DNA of 38,123 bases. Source: Candidatus Omnitrophota bacterium (GTDB taxonomy: Bacteria > Omnitrophota > Gorgyraeia > Zapsychrales > Zapsychraceae). The stretch is taken from the NCBI GenBank assembly GCA_015233405.1, contig JADFXT010000009.1, positions 75,432 through 113,554 on the forward strand. The letters are read 5' to 3'. The notes below the pieces were generated by a model. That model made no database searches. It worked only from the letters and a program-made list of their open reading frames with translations, and was not told where the DNA came from. Made by a program: the position numbers and the translations under genes. Below, piece after piece: positions 7,732 through 17,429 of the stretch; position 1 is the stretch's first letter, and every line of letters starts with the position of its first letter.

Positions 7732-8600
7732 AACGGTTGTTATTATTTGCGGTATTGTTTTTTGTCGTCCAAGGGGTATCGTTCGCCCAGAATGAGACAG
7801 TTACTCCAGAGCCAGGAGCCAATCCCGAGGGTGGGGACAAGAAGTTTCAGGGATTTAATTTGCAAGGATACAATCAACAGGGCCAGAAGTCCTGGGATGT
7901 GAAGGGCGATACGGCCAATATCGTCGGGACACAAGTGCAATTAAACAAGGTCGATGCGAATGCCTATGGCGAACAAAATATGAATGTGACTGCTGAGACC
8001 GGCGTGCTTGACCAGGCGAGCGGCAATATGCGCCTGGAAAAAGACGTTGTTATTACCAGTGACCGGGGTTCTCAGCTGATGACAAATTCTTTAGATTGGG
8101 ACAAGAACAAAGATGAAGTCACGACCCAAGACAACGTTACGATCACCGATGAACAGATGACGGCGACCGGAACAGGGTTAAAGGCCAAGCCTGGTTTAAA
8201 AACCGCGCAGATCAATAAAGACGTGACCGTGATGGTTGCGGCAAAAACAGATTCTCCCGACGGGAAATCCACGGTAACCGTGACCAGCGATGGGCCCATG
8301 ATCATCAATCAGGCAACTTCTATGGCTGAATTTAATGTGAATGTCGTCGCTATTCAGGAAGATAGAACGCTCAAGGCCGATCGCATGGAAATTTATTTTG
8401 ACCAAAAAATGAAACAGATCAAAGAGATCCTTTGTATCGGGAATGTTATGATCGAGCAAGGGGGAAACAAGACCTATGCCGACAAGGCCACCTATAGCGC
8501 CCAAGACCAAAAGCTCACACTTTCCGGACGGCCGAAACTTATTTTAGAAACTGAGGGACAGAATGCCATTACATCTTTTGGAAACAAAAAATCTCGTTAA
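7722..8600 (+). CDS. LptC/LptA-like periplasmic LPS-export protein
   Basis: Secreted protein of 292 residues. Residues 1-18 form a signal peptide (KRLLLFAVLFFVVQGVSFA). The N-terminal part resembles LptC (a GQKSWDVKGDTANI stretch near residue 45, then strand-rich sequence). The rest looks like the OstA/LptA beta-jellyroll, with repeated NVTAETG, VTITDEQMTATG and LKADRMEIYF...NKTYADKATYSAQDQKLTLSG segments. LptA and LptC are normally ~185-190 residues each, so a length of 292 suggests one protein covering both bridge roles. The ATG at 7722 gives a signal peptide; longer ORF starts lie inside kdsC in a non-homologous frame. Its last 38 bases overlap lptB, as expected for an Lpt operon. Which domain is which is inference; LPS transport is well supported by context. 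Confidence 0.82.
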   Translation: MHIKRLLLFAVLFFVVQGVSFAQNETVTPEPGANPEGGDKKFQGFNLQGYNQQGQKSWDVKGDTANIVGTQVQLNKVDANAYGEQNMNVTAETGVLDQASGNMRLEKDVVITSDRGSQLMTNSLDWDKNKDEVTTQDNVTITDEQMTATGTGLKAKPGLKTAQINKDVTVMVAAKTDSPDGKSTVTVTSDGPMIINQATSMAEFNVNVVAIQEDRTLKADRMEIYFDQKMKQIKEILCIGNVMIEQGGNKTYADKATYSAQDQKLTLSGRPKLILETEGQNAITSFGNKKSR

Positions 8601-9291
8601 GACATACGGCGGACGGCGGGTCGTGGATAAGCTCAGCATTTCCGTCGGGCGGTCCGAGATCGTCGGATTATTAGGGCCTAATGGGGCGGGAAAGACCACG
8701 ACGTTTTATATGGCCGTGGGGATCATCAAGCCTAATGAAGGCGAGATCTTTTTTGACCACGAAGATATCACCAAAATGCCTATTCACGAACGCTCAAGGC
8801 TTGGCATGGGATATTTAGCACAGGAATCGTCCATTTTTCGTAAATTGACCGTCGAGGAAAACATTTTGGCGGTTTTGGAAACTCTTGGTTTAAGCCCCCG
8901 GGAGCGGAGCAAAAGGCTTCAGGCGTTATTAGAGGAGCTCAATATCGCGCATTTGGCCAAAAGCAAGGCCTATACGCTTTCCGGCGGAGAACGTCGTAGA
9001 TTGGAGATCACAAGGGCCTTGGTCACCAACCCGTCATTTTTATTATTAGACGAGCCTTTTTCGGGCATCGACCCTATTGTGGTCGCGGAAGCCCAAGAGA
9101 TTATCAAGGAACTGAGAAACAAAGGGTTGGGGATTTTATTGACGGACCATAATGTCCGCGAAACATTGTCGATTACGGATCGAGCATATCTTATCGCCGA
9201 AGGCAGGGTGCTTATTTCCGGCACAGCACAGGATTTGATCAACGACCCCAACGCGAGAAAGATTTATCTCGGCGAAAAATTTTCGATGTGA
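8563..9291 (+). CDS. lptB: LPS export ABC transporter ATP-binding protein
   Basis: Cytoplasmic ATPase powering LPS extraction by LptFG and transfer along the LptC-LptA bridge; 242 residues, the usual size. Walker A is GPNGAGKT at 38-45. The Q-loop segment reads MGYLAQESSIFRKLTVEENI, the very characteristic LptB form. The signature LSGGERRRLEI, Walker B FLLLDEPFSGIDP and H-loop LLTDHNVRETL follow. The overlap of 38 bases with the LptC/A-like gene suggests translational coupling. The lptFG permease genes are not in the window, and rpoN, which often follows lptB, is absent; a repeat-rich spacer follows instead. Confidence 0.96.
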   Translation: MPLHLLETKNLVKTYGGRRVVDKLSISVGRSEIVGLLGPNGAGKTTTFYMAVGIIKPNEGEIFFDHEDITKMPIHERSRLGMGYLAQESSIFRKLTVEENILAVLETLGLSPRERSKRLQALLEELNIAHLAKSKAYTLSGGERRRLEITRALVTNPSFLLLDEPFSGIDPIVVAEAQEIIKELRNKGLGILLTDHNVRETLSITDRAYLIAEGRVLISGTAQDLINDPNARKIYLGEKFSM

Positions 9292-9366
9292 AGTCCCGAC
9301 GGTTTTGTTTTCACCGGATTTCTATTTTCTCTGCTTTCGGTATTTGTGGAACAACGGAAGTTGGGA

Positions 9367-9595
9367 CGGAATCCCGCCGCAAGCGGGATGAATCTCTTGA
9401 AAATTCAAAGTGTTTAGATGAAATCCCCGCCGCTAGCGGGATGAAGCCGTTAAAGATGCAAATGCCGAACGGAATCCCGCCGCAAGCGGGATGAATCTCT
9501 TGAAAATTCAAAGTATTTAGATGAAATCCCCGCGGCAACCTGCCTGCCGGCAGGCAGGGCGGGATGAAGCTGTTAAAGATTCAAATGTCGGTCCA
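9367..9595 (+). repeat. Two tandem ~103-base units rich in CCCGC/GCGGG hairpins
   Basis: Unit 1 (9367-9469) and unit 2 (from 9470, offset 103) share CGGAATCCCGCCGCAAGCGG, the ATGAATCTCTTGAAAATTCA stretch, and TTTAGATGAAATCCCCGC, with few differences. Each unit contains two short hairpins with CCCGC/GCGGG stems and 5-base loops. In unit 2 the second hairpin loop is replaced by a longer sequence holding a perfect 20-base palindrome (9539-9558). The spacer 9292-9651 has no supported gene; the short ORFs seen in it are translations of the repeat. It separates the lpt genes from trigger factor and may end transcription of the LPS operon, though no T-tract follows the stems. Confidence 0.8.
9539..9558. 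repeat. Perfect 20-base palindrome nested in a repeat hairpin loop
   Basis: CCTGCCTGCCGGCAGGCAGG is its own reverse complement. It occupies the loop of a CCCGC...GCGGG hairpin in the second tandem unit, where the first unit has only a short CGCTA loop. An imperfect relative (CCTGCACTGCCGACAGGCAGG split as two 10-11 base arms) occurs at 36993-37013, again inside a hairpin loop of a different repeat element. This suggests an insertable palindromic module. Confidence 0.85.
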
Positions 9596-9651
9596 AATAC
9601 ATTTTGTTTGTTCAACTTAAGTGACAACTTCAAAAGGAGAGGATTTTTTAA

Positions 9652-10545
9652 ATGAAACTCGAAACGAAAAAGATAGACGCAGTCAAACGAGAATTAAAAT
9701 TTCAAATTTCTAAAGACAGGGTCAGCGCGAGGCTCGAGGAAGTTTATAAAGATTTAGGGAAAGTGGCGAAGGTCAAAGGGTTTCGTCCGGGAAAAGTCCC
9801 GCGCAATGTTTTAGAGACGCATTATGCTTCCATTGCCCGTGAAGAAGTTCTAAAAAGCCTGATCCCCGAGGTTTATCAAGAAGGCCTCGAACAAGAGAAG
9901 CTTGCTCCCATAGACTTGCCTGAAATTTGCGATGTGGATTTTAAAGACGGCGGAGTGAATTTTACGGCGAAGCTAGAAATCAAACCGGAAATCAAGCTTA
10001 AAGAATATAAGGGGCTTTCCATTAAAAGAAAAAGTGCAGAAGTTAGTGACGATGATCTAAACAAAACATTGGATTATTTTAAGAAAGTCCAAGGCCAAGA
10101 AGAAGATAAGCCGATCGACGATGCATTCGCTCGAGGGCTTGGGTATCCTAGTTTAGAGGAATTTAAGAAGGTCCTTAAAAGACAAATGGAAATGGAAAAG
10201 GACCGGCAGAACCGTTTTGACGTCGAAAATCAAGTGGTTGAGGCTCTTTTAAGCAAAACAAAAGTGATGGTCCCGCAGACATTATTAGAGAGACAGCTTG
10301 AACGCCGGATGGAAGAATGGAAAAAACATGTTAAGGAACATAAAATGCCCGACGAGGAAATCAAGAAAAAAGAGCCTGAAGTCAGAGATGAATTAAAGAA
10401 GGCGGTCGAAAGGGATATTCAAGTTTATTTTATTCTTGATAAAATCGCTGAGGAAGAAAAGATCGAGATCAAAGAAGGCGAAAACATCCCGTCAAAGGTG
10501 ATGGAATTCTTATTAAAAGAAGCCAAGTGGGAGGAGGGAAAGTAA
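9652..10545 (+). CDS. tig: Trigger factor lacking the PPIase domain
   Basis: Ribosome-associated chaperone, 297 residues, against roughly 430 for standard trigger factor. The N-terminal ribosome-docking domain (1-~115) has the signature [16 protein letters not shown] around residues 40-55. [18 protein letters not shown] (~127-145) corresponds to the linker that normally leads into the FKBP-type PPIase domain. Here about 100 residues are missing, and the chain continues straight into the helical C-terminal substrate-binding arms ([14 protein letters not shown] onward, with a conserved-looking [17 protein letters not shown]). The remaining segments are in frame, so this is a domain loss rather than damage. 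GGAGAGGA lies before the ATG. Stop is one base before clpP. The clpX gene that often completes this cluster is absent. Confidence 0.9.
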   Translation: MKLETKKIDAVKRELKFQISKDRVSARLEEVYKDLGKVAKVKGFRPGKVPRNVLETHYASIAREEVLKSLIPEVYQEGLEQEKLAPIDLPEICDVDFKDGGVNFTAKLEIKPEIKLKEYKGLSIKRKSAEVSDDDLNKTLDYFKKVQGQEEDKPIDDAFARGLGYPSLEEFKKVLKRQMEMEKDRQNRFDVENQVVEALLSKTKVMVPQTLLERQLERRMEEWKKHVKEHKMPDEEIKKKEPEVRDELKKAVERDIQVYFILDKIAEEEKIEIKEGENIPSKVMEFLLKEAKWEEGK

Positions 10546-10546
10546 T

Positions 10547-11158
10547 ATGGAGATCAAAAACCAAATCTTAGTCCCGATGGTCATTGAAAAATCAACCCAT
10601 GGAGAGCGCGCCTATGATATTTATTCCAGACTTTTAAAAGACCGGATTATTTTTATCGGGACCGCTATCGACGACAACGTCGCGAACCTCATTATCGCGC
10701 AGCTTTTGTTTTTGCAAAGTGAAGATGCGAATAAAGACATCAATGTCTATATCAACTCGCCGGGCGGGTCGGTCACTGCGGGGCTTGCTATCTATGACAC
10801 GATTCAGTTCGTCAAGCCGGATGTTTGTACTTATTGTCTTGGGCAGGCCGCCAGCATGGGGTCATTATTGCTCGCCGCCGGAACGAAAGGCAAAAGATTT
10901 GCGTTGCCGTATTCACGCATTATGATTCATCAGCCGTGGGGTGGCACGCAAGGGACCGCGAGCGATATTTCCATTCAAGCCAAAGAAATTCTTCGGATGA
11001 AAGAAGAGCTGACGGGATTATTAGCGAAACATAGCGGAAAAAGCTATGAAAAAGTCCTCGCCGACAGCGACCGAGATTATTTTATGAGTGCTCAGGAGGC
11101 TAAAGAATACGGCCTGATCGATGATGTTATTACCAATGTTCAGAAAACAAAAATTTAG
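10547..11158 (+). CDS. clpP: ATP-dependent Clp protease proteolytic subunit
   Basis: Tetradecameric serine protease, 203 residues, degrading proteins unfolded by ClpX or ClpA/C. The N-terminus [29 protein letters not shown] is the standard processed-start region. The nucleophile is S103 in GQAASMGS, the base is H128 in MIHQPWGG, and the Asp lies in [21 protein letters not shown] strong GAGGAGGG sequence just upstream lies within the end of tig and sets the ATG at 10547. Expected partner clpX is not adjacent. Confidence 0.97.
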   Translation: MEIKNQILVPMVIEKSTHGERAYDIYSRLLKDRIIFIGTAIDDNVANLIIAQLLFLQSEDANKDINVYINSPGGSVTAGLAIYDTIQFVKPDVCTYCLGQAASMGSLLLAAGTKGKRFALPYSRIMIHQPWGGTQGTASDISIQAKEILRMKEELTGLLAKHSGKSYEKVLADSDRDYFMSAQEAKEYGLIDDVITNVQKTKI

Positions 11159-11191
11159 CGAGTGTTAGGTTTAGAAAGGAGAAACGACGCA

Positions 11192-12334
11192 ATGAAAAGA
11201 AATTTACTTTTAACGCCGGGACCAACGCAAATTCCTCCCTATCTGTGTGCAGAACTGGGCAAACCCATTATTCATCATAGAACTCCTCAATTTCAACAGG
11301 CCTTAAAAGAGGTTGTGGAAGGTTTAAAATTTGTTCTGCAGACGAAGAACGATGTTTTTCTTTTAGCGTCGTCGGGAACTGGCGCGATGGAAGCCAGTGT
11401 GGCGAATCTGGCGTCTTGTGGCGATAAAGTTATTTGTGTCGAAGGCGGAAAATTCGGCGAGCGCTGGACAGAGCTTTGCAAGGCCTATGGCATCAATGCC
11501 CAAGTGGTCAAAGTCCCGTGGGGTAAAGATGTGGACCCGATGAAAATTAAAGAACTTTTGGATGCCGATAAAGACATCAAGGCTGTATTTGTAACACACT
11601 GCGAAACCTCGACGGGTGTCACGACCAATATTAAAGCTGTTGGCGATGTGGTCAAAAATACGCCGGCTGTTTTGGTTGTGGATGCGATCAGTGGTTTTGG
11701 CGTCACGGACCTTAAGACCGATGAGTGGAACGTCGACGTGGTCGCTTCCGCGTCGCATAAAGGCCTAATGCTTTCTCCGGGAGTTTCGTTTGTTTGCGTG
11801 AGCCCTAAGGCTTTTAAGCTGATGGAAGTCTCCAAGAGCCCAAGATATTATTTTGACTTACGTAAAGCGAAGAAGACCATGGAGAAGATCGATACGCCGT
11901 TTACCCCGGCGATCGGGATTGTCTTAGCGCTTCAGGAAAGCCTTAAGCGTTTTAAAGTGGAAGGGCTTGAGAATATTTTTGGTTATTATGCCAAGTTGGC
12001 TAAAGGCACGCGCGCGGCAGCCAAGGCTTTGGGTTTAACGCTATTTCCCGACGAGTCTTGTATGTCAACGGCTTTGACGACCATCAATGTCCCTGAGGGT
12101 ATCGACGGGGAAAAGGTCATGAAGATCATGCGTGATACGTATGGCATTTCCGTTGCCGGTGGGCAAGGGGAAGAATTAAAGGGAAAAGTGATCCGCATCG
12201 CCCATATGGGTTGTGTGGATGAATATGATATCCTTTCCGGCATTTCCTGCTTGGAAAAAGTCTTAAAAGAATTAGGCTATAAATTTACTTTGGGCGCTGG
12301 TGTCGCGGCCGCTCAAAAAGTTTTTAATGAATAA
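11192..12334 (+). CDS. Class V aminotransferase (serine-pyruvate/alanine-glyoxylate type); probable phosphoserine aminotransferase role
   Basis: PLP-dependent fold-type I aminotransferase, 380 residues. Marks are LLTPGPTQIPP at the N-terminus, GTGAMEASVAN near 60-70, THCETSTGV, VVDAISGFG and the Schiff-base lysine K190 in SASHKGLMLSPG. An AAAGGAG site ten bases upstream selects the ATG at 11192 over 11162. The family includes alanine-glyoxylate and serine-pyruvate aminotransferases. Next to serA, and with no classical serC seen, it most likely transaminates 3-phosphohydroxypyruvate in serine synthesis, as proposed for similar pairs in thermophiles and archaea. That role is inference; glyoxylate metabolism is the alternative. 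Confidence 0.88.
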   Translation: MKRNLLLTPGPTQIPPYLCAELGKPIIHHRTPQFQQALKEVVEGLKFVLQTKNDVFLLASSGTGAMEASVANLASCGDKVICVEGGKFGERWTELCKAYGINAQVVKVPWGKDVDPMKIKELLDADKDIKAVFVTHCETSTGVTTNIKAVGDVVKNTPAVLVVDAISGFGVTDLKTDEWNVDVVASASHKGLMLSPGVSFVCVSPKAFKLMEVSKSPRYYFDLRKAKKTMEKIDTPFTPAIGIVLALQESLKRFKVEGLENIFGYYAKLAKGTRAAAKALGLTLFPDESCMSTALTTINVPEGIDGEKVMKIMRDTYGISVAGGQGEELKGKVIRIAHMGCVDEYDILSGISCLEKVLKELGYKFTLGAGVAAAQKVFNE

Positions 12335-12341
12335 TTAAAAG

Positions 12342-12456
12342 AAATACGAAATACGAAAAACGAAATCCGAAACAAGAACCAAAAATTCAAGATTTAGAAT
12401 TTAAAATTTTCTGATTTCGAATTTGTTTCGGATTTCGATATTCGAATTTCGGATTT
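12342..12456. repeat. Long-arm inverted repeat element (CCGAAACAA family), copy 1
   Basis: Two 34-base arms, 12342-12375 and 12423-12456, are reverse complements at about 30 of 34 positions. Both end inward with CGAAATCCGAAACAA / TTGTTTCGGATTTCG. The 47-base centre is A+T-rich. A second copy sits at 35475-35586 before rplS. There is no gene in this 221-base spacer between the aminotransferase and serA. It could be a non-autonomous element or a transcribed hairpin; no transposase is nearby. Confidence 0.8.
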
Positions 12457-12555
12457 TAGTTTTAAATTAATCGTCGGATTTGGGCATTCTGGCTCAAAAC
12501 GGCACCTGGCACCGGGTCTTTCAGGACGTGGGCCAGTAGGTAAAGGAGAAGTAGC

Positions 12556-14145
12556 ATGAAAAAGAGAATTCTTATCAGCGACAAAATGGCAGACGAAGGC
12601 GTTTCGATTTTGACGGCCGAACCGGAATTCGATGTGGATTATAAGCCGGGATTAAAGCCGGAGGAATTGAAGGCCATCATCAAGGATTATGAGGCGATCG
12701 TTATCCGAAGCGCCACGAAACTTAAAGCCGACATTATTGAAGCGGCGGACAATTTAAAATTTATCGGCCGCGCCGGCGTCGGACTGGATAACGTGGATTT
12801 AAAAGCTGCTACCAAAAAAGGGATTGTGGCCATGAATACTCCGGCGGGGAACACAACGTCGACCGCAGAGCAGACGTGGAGCCTGATCCTTTCTTTGTCG
12901 CGCAATATCCCGCAGGCATGCGCTTCTCTGAAAAGCGGGAATTGGGAACGGACCAAGTTTGAAGGCGTGGAACTTTATGGCAAGACCATCGGCATTATCG
13001 GTTTGGGCCGTATTGGATCGACGGTGGCCGGGTTCGCGAAAGCCTTCGGCATGAAAGTTATCGCCTATGACCCCTATCTTTCCAAGGAAATATTTGATCA
13101 GAGAAACATCGAAATGGCAGACGTTGAAAGGCTCGTCAAGGAATCCGATTATATCACAGTGCATATCCCAAAGACCGCCGAGACGACCAATCTGATCTCA
13201 GATAAAGAATTTGACATGATGAAGAAAACCGCGCGCGTTATTAATTGCGCCCGGGGAGGGATCATCAATGAAGCCGCGCTTATTAAAGCGCTTCAAGAAA
13301 ACAAAATCGCCGGTGCTGCTTTAGACGTTTATGAGCAGGAACCGCCGGATTTTAATTCGCCGCTTTTTAAGCTCGACAACTGCGTGGTGACGCCTCATTT
13401 GGGAGCGTCGACGTCTGAGGCCCAAATTAATGTTGCCGTCGAGATCGCCGACACCATTCGAAATGCTCTTTTAGGCAAAGGCATCGTCAATGCCTCGAAT
13501 TTTCCGTCGATGAGCGCAGAGGCTCAAAAGGTATTGGCCCCGTATGTCCGTTTGGCGTTTAAGATGGGTAAATTCGCCGGGCAGTTGATTAACGGCCGCA
13601 TCAGCGAGATCAATATTACTTATAGCGGGATCATCACGGAGTATAAGACGGCGCCGATAACATTGTCCTTGGTCAATGGACTTTTGAAGTTGATCTTAGG
13701 CGAGACGATTAATTTCGTCAATGCGCTCGACCTCGCTAAAGAACGGGCCATCAATGTTCAGGAAATCAAATCCAATAAAGAAGAAGAATTCGTCAATTGC
13801 ATCAGCGTCGAAATAAAAACAGACAAAGAACCGATGACGATCTGGGGAACTCTTTCTAGCAACAAACAGCCGCGTATTGTTAAAGTCAATGATGTGTATG
13901 TGGAGGCTGTTCCCGATGGGGACATGTTGTTTATCAATAATAACGACAAGCCTGGTGTTGTGGGGGCGGTCGGGACGATCTTGGCTGAAGAAAAAATCAA
14001 CATCGCGGGGATCACGTTCGGCCGGGCGACCAAAGGCGGACAGGCCATCAGCGTCGTTAATGTCGACAGCGAAGTGCCTGAGAGTACGATTGAAAAATTG
14101 AAAAGAACAAAAGATGTTCTTTTTGTGAAATTCTTAAAAGTTTAG
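12556..14145 (+). CDS. serA: D-3-phosphoglycerate dehydrogenase
   Basis: First committed step of serine synthesis, oxidising 3-phosphoglycerate with NAD. At 529 residues it is the long form: catalytic and NAD domains (1-~315), an intervening domain (~320-450) and a C-terminal ACT domain (~455-529, DGDMLFINNNDKPGVVGAVG) that usually senses serine. The Rossmann motif is IGIIGLGRIGSTVAG; active-site signs are NCARGGI and VTPHLGAST. AAAGGAG eight bases upstream supports the ATG at 12556. The class V aminotransferase upstream is the likely next enzyme. The last spacer before the start contains an inverted CTGGC/GCCAG pair (about 12490-12537) that might be a leader structure. Confidence 0.96.
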   Translation: MKKRILISDKMADEGVSILTAEPEFDVDYKPGLKPEELKAIIKDYEAIVIRSATKLKADIIEAADNLKFIGRAGVGLDNVDLKAATKKGIVAMNTPAGNTTSTAEQTWSLILSLSRNIPQACASLKSGNWERTKFEGVELYGKTIGIIGLGRIGSTVAGFAKAFGMKVIAYDPYLSKEIFDQRNIEMADVERLVKESDYITVHIPKTAETTNLISDKEFDMMKKTARVINCARGGIINEAALIKALQENKIAGAALDVYEQEPPDFNSPLFKLDNCVVTPHLGASTSEAQINVAVEIADTIRNALLGKGIVNASNFPSMSAEAQKVLAPYVRLAFKMGKFAGQLINGRISEINITYSGIITEYKTAPITLSLVNGLLKLILGETINFVNALDLAKERAINVQEIKSNKEEEFVNCISVEIKTDKEPMTIWGTLSSNKQPRIVKVNDVYVEAVPDGDMLFINNNDKPGVVGAVGTILAEEKINIAGITFGRATKGGQAISVVNVDSEVPESTIEKLKRTKDVLFVKFLKV

Positions 14146-14174
14146 TTTTTTGACAGAAAGGATTTTTGGGCTTT

Positions 14175-14945
14175 ATGTCCCAATCATCAGTAAAAGACCG
14201 CGGATTCTGGCCAGGGAGCATGTTTGCTCTCTGGCCACCGTTTTGTTTGGGGTTTAAAGACTGTACCAATTGTTCCGGATTGGCGAATGTTGTTATTTTT
14301 ATCATGTTTTTGTCTTTGATCGGCAAGACCCGGAAACGATTGATCTGGTGCGGTTTGCTGTTTATTTTATCGGCGGGCCTGATCAATTTTTTCCTCACCC
14401 TTGGCCTTTTTGATTTTGTTTTAAATCGGCAGAATATTTTAAGGGATGCCCGGACAATTAATTTGATCCTAAGCGTGTTTTTTATTGTTCTTGGGGTTTT
14501 AAATTTTGTGGATTGGACCCGATATAAAAAGACGAAAAATCCAGAATCCTTTATCCTGAAATCCCCGTTTTTTTTAGGAGAAAATGTTGAGAGCAGCAAA
14601 AAATCTGGAGCAGGCACAATTTCCCTTAGTATAGGATTGGGGGTGTTGTCGATTGCCTTGGGTTTTTTGAGTGCTCTCCTCGCATCTTTTTTAGGGAGTG
14701 ATTACGTTCTTTTTTTGGAGCTTGTCTCGCATGCCAATACGTTATTCACATCGCTTTGTTCTATCGGCACGTATTGTTTGATGCTTGCTTTACCGGTCAT
14801 AGGTGTTTGGCTTATGATGATTTGGGCTTTCAGTTCTTCTAAGGTCCGATTATGTTTTAGAGAATCCATTTCGTTAATTAAAATAATTTGTTCAGCAATG
14901 CTCCTGGCTGTCGGCGTGGGGCTTGGGTACGCGTTCTTGCGTTAG
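14175..14945 (+). CDS. Polytopic membrane protein, distantly CcdA/DsbD-like
   Basis: Predicted inner-membrane protein of 256 residues with about six hydrophobic segments (roughly 33-48, 54-83, 95-112, 143-175, 182-212, 230-255). The N-terminal GFKDCTNCSGLANVVIFIMFLS resembles the CcdA-type opening GFLDGxNPCA..., with a two-Cys CTNC motif in place of the NPC, and an RKRLIWCGLLFILSAGL second segment spaced as in that family. If so it might move reducing equivalents across the membrane, but the second conserved Cys pair is not obvious. ATG at 14175 is preferred over TTG at 14166, which is too close to AAAGGA. Sits alone between serA and purA. Function is not recognised with confidence. Confidence 0.75.
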   Translation: MSQSSVKDRGFWPGSMFALWPPFCLGFKDCTNCSGLANVVIFIMFLSLIGKTRKRLIWCGLLFILSAGLINFFLTLGLFDFVLNRQNILRDARTINLILSVFFIVLGVLNFVDWTRYKKTKNPESFILKSPFFLGENVESSKKSGAGTISLSIGLGVLSIALGFLSALLASFLGSDYVLFLELVSHANTLFTSLCSIGTYCLMLALPVIGVWLMMIWAFSSSKVRLCFRESISLIKIICSAMLLAVGVGLGYAFLR

Positions 14946-14965
14946 ATTTTAAGTAACCATTTTAA

Positions 14966-16249
<1,284 letters not shown>

Positions 16250-16393
16250 TCCTTGATGTTCTTATGGATAGGTTTTTGGCGCCTTAAAAATTCTTGACTT
16301 TAAATAGGTCGTGTGTTAATTTGTGTGTAATATCTTCACGGTATTTTTCCCAAAAAAGAATACTAATTATACTTATATATAAAGGAGGAAGGC

Positions 16394-17005
16394 ATGCGTA
16401 AAAATTCAGGGTTCATTTTTTCATTAACGATCTTAATAGCTGCAAGTTTTTTCTTAAGCGGCTGTACGCTTATTTTTCAAAAAGGCAGACGTGTTGACGT
16501 CGAGAAGATCTCCAAGCTTAAGAATGAATTGACGGATATGGAGAAGGCAAAGGCTGAATTGGAAAATCGTTTGCAGCAAGAAATCGCTGACAAGCAAGTG
16601 AAGGTTCAGATGCTTGAAAAAGGCCTTGTCATTACCTTTGTGGCTGAGGTGTTATTTGATTCAGGAAAAGCTGATTTACGCAAAGAATCATTGGCGACTT
16701 TAAATAAAGTGGCGGATGTTTTAAATACGACCGTTAGCGGGCTCAATGTGGGTGTCGAAGGCCATACGGATAATGTTCCGATCAAATATTCCAAATGGTT
16801 GACCAATTGGGAATTATCCACAGCGCGTGCGTTAAGCGTTCTTCACTATTTAACGGATAAAGAGGCTGTTGTTCCGCAAAGATTATCTGCGACGGGATAT
16901 GGCGAGTTTAAACCGGTGGATTCTAACGATAGCGTCGAAGGAAGACAGCATAATAGACGCGTGGAAATCGTTATTTTGCCTCCTGCAGCTAAAAAAGGTC
17001 GATAA
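16394..17005 (+). CDS. OmpA-family lipoprotein
   Basis: Outer-membrane or periplasm-facing lipoprotein of 203 residues. A signal peptide ends in the lipobox L21-S-G-C24. Residues ~35-75 form a charged coiled coil (KLKNELTDMEKAKAELENR). The OmpA_C peptidoglycan-binding domain covers ~80-195 with FDSGKADLRKES, GVEGHTDNVPI, ELSTARALSVL and GYGEFKPVDSN...GRQHNRRVEI. This resembles the MotB/Pal-type domain that binds diaminopimelate-containing peptidoglycan; the helix plus OmpA layout suggests an envelope spacer. AAAGGAGGA at 16381-16389 supports the start. The small membrane coiled-coil protein 11 bases downstream is probably co-transcribed. Confidence 0.92.
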   Translation: MRKNSGFIFSLTILIAASFFLSGCTLIFQKGRRVDVEKISKLKNELTDMEKAKAELENRLQQEIADKQVKVQMLEKGLVITFVAEVLFDSGKADLRKESLATLNKVADVLNTTVSGLNVGVEGHTDNVPIKYSKWLTNWELSTARALSVLHYLTDKEAVVPQRLSATGYGEFKPVDSNDSVEGRQHNRRVEIVILPPAAKKGR

Positions 17006-17016
17006 TTTTTTAGCCT

Positions 17017-17376
17017 ATGCGTATTGTCGTCATCGCTCTCATAGTCATTTTAGTAGTAACAAGTTTTGTCTTGGCGTTCCAGTTCAACCAAAAAGCGTTT
17101 CGTGCCAATAGAAATTTAGAGCAGGAACGATATTTGCGGTTAACGGCGGAACAAGCTATTCAGGAAGCCGCTCAACAAAAAGAAGATCTTAAGAATAATT
17201 TGAGCAAGGCTCAGGAAACGATCAAGGGATTATCGCGGGTCACAGAGCAGACACAGGCTTATAATAAAGATTTAAAAGAAAGATTGGAAAAAGCCTCTAA
17301 GGCCCAAGAAGAACTAGAAGCTAAGTTGAAAGCGTTGGAAAAGAAAGAACCTTTGAATGCAACGACCTCAAAGTAA
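17017..17376 (+). CDS. Small membrane-anchored coiled-coil protein
   Basis: Hypothetical protein of 119 residues. Residues 2-21 (RIVVIALIVILVVTSFVLAF) form one N-terminal membrane anchor or uncleaved signal; the remainder (30-112) is a nearly continuous Gln/Glu/Lys-rich coiled coil of heptads. No enzymatic domain is seen. It follows an OmpA-type lipoprotein by 11 bases and precedes a strong terminator, so the two form the end of a transcription unit. A scaffold or envelope-tether role is possible but unproven. Confidence 0.8.
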   Translation: MRIVVIALIVILVVTSFVLAFQFNQKAFRANRNLEQERYLRLTAEQAIQEAAQQKEDLKNNLSKAQETIKGLSRVTEQTQAYNKDLKERLEKASKAQEELEAKLKALEKKEPLNATTSK

Positions 17377-17429
17377 GGAACAATGATGTAAGGACCATTA
17401 TTCGATTACTCTTGGAACGGATTTTTTTG

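Noticed and set aside
9288-9538. Short ORFs on both strands between lptB and tig
   Set aside because: They are translations of the tandem hairpin repeats (NPAASGMK-like peptides); no RBS and no family.
14057-14617. 186-codon minus-strand ORF across the serA/membrane-protein junction
   Set aside because: No family resemblance, antisense to two supported genes.
16294-16322. TTGACT as a -35 box upstream of the OmpA lipoprotein gene
   Set aside because: No convincing -10 hexamer at 16-18 bases; TAATTT matches only 3 of 6.
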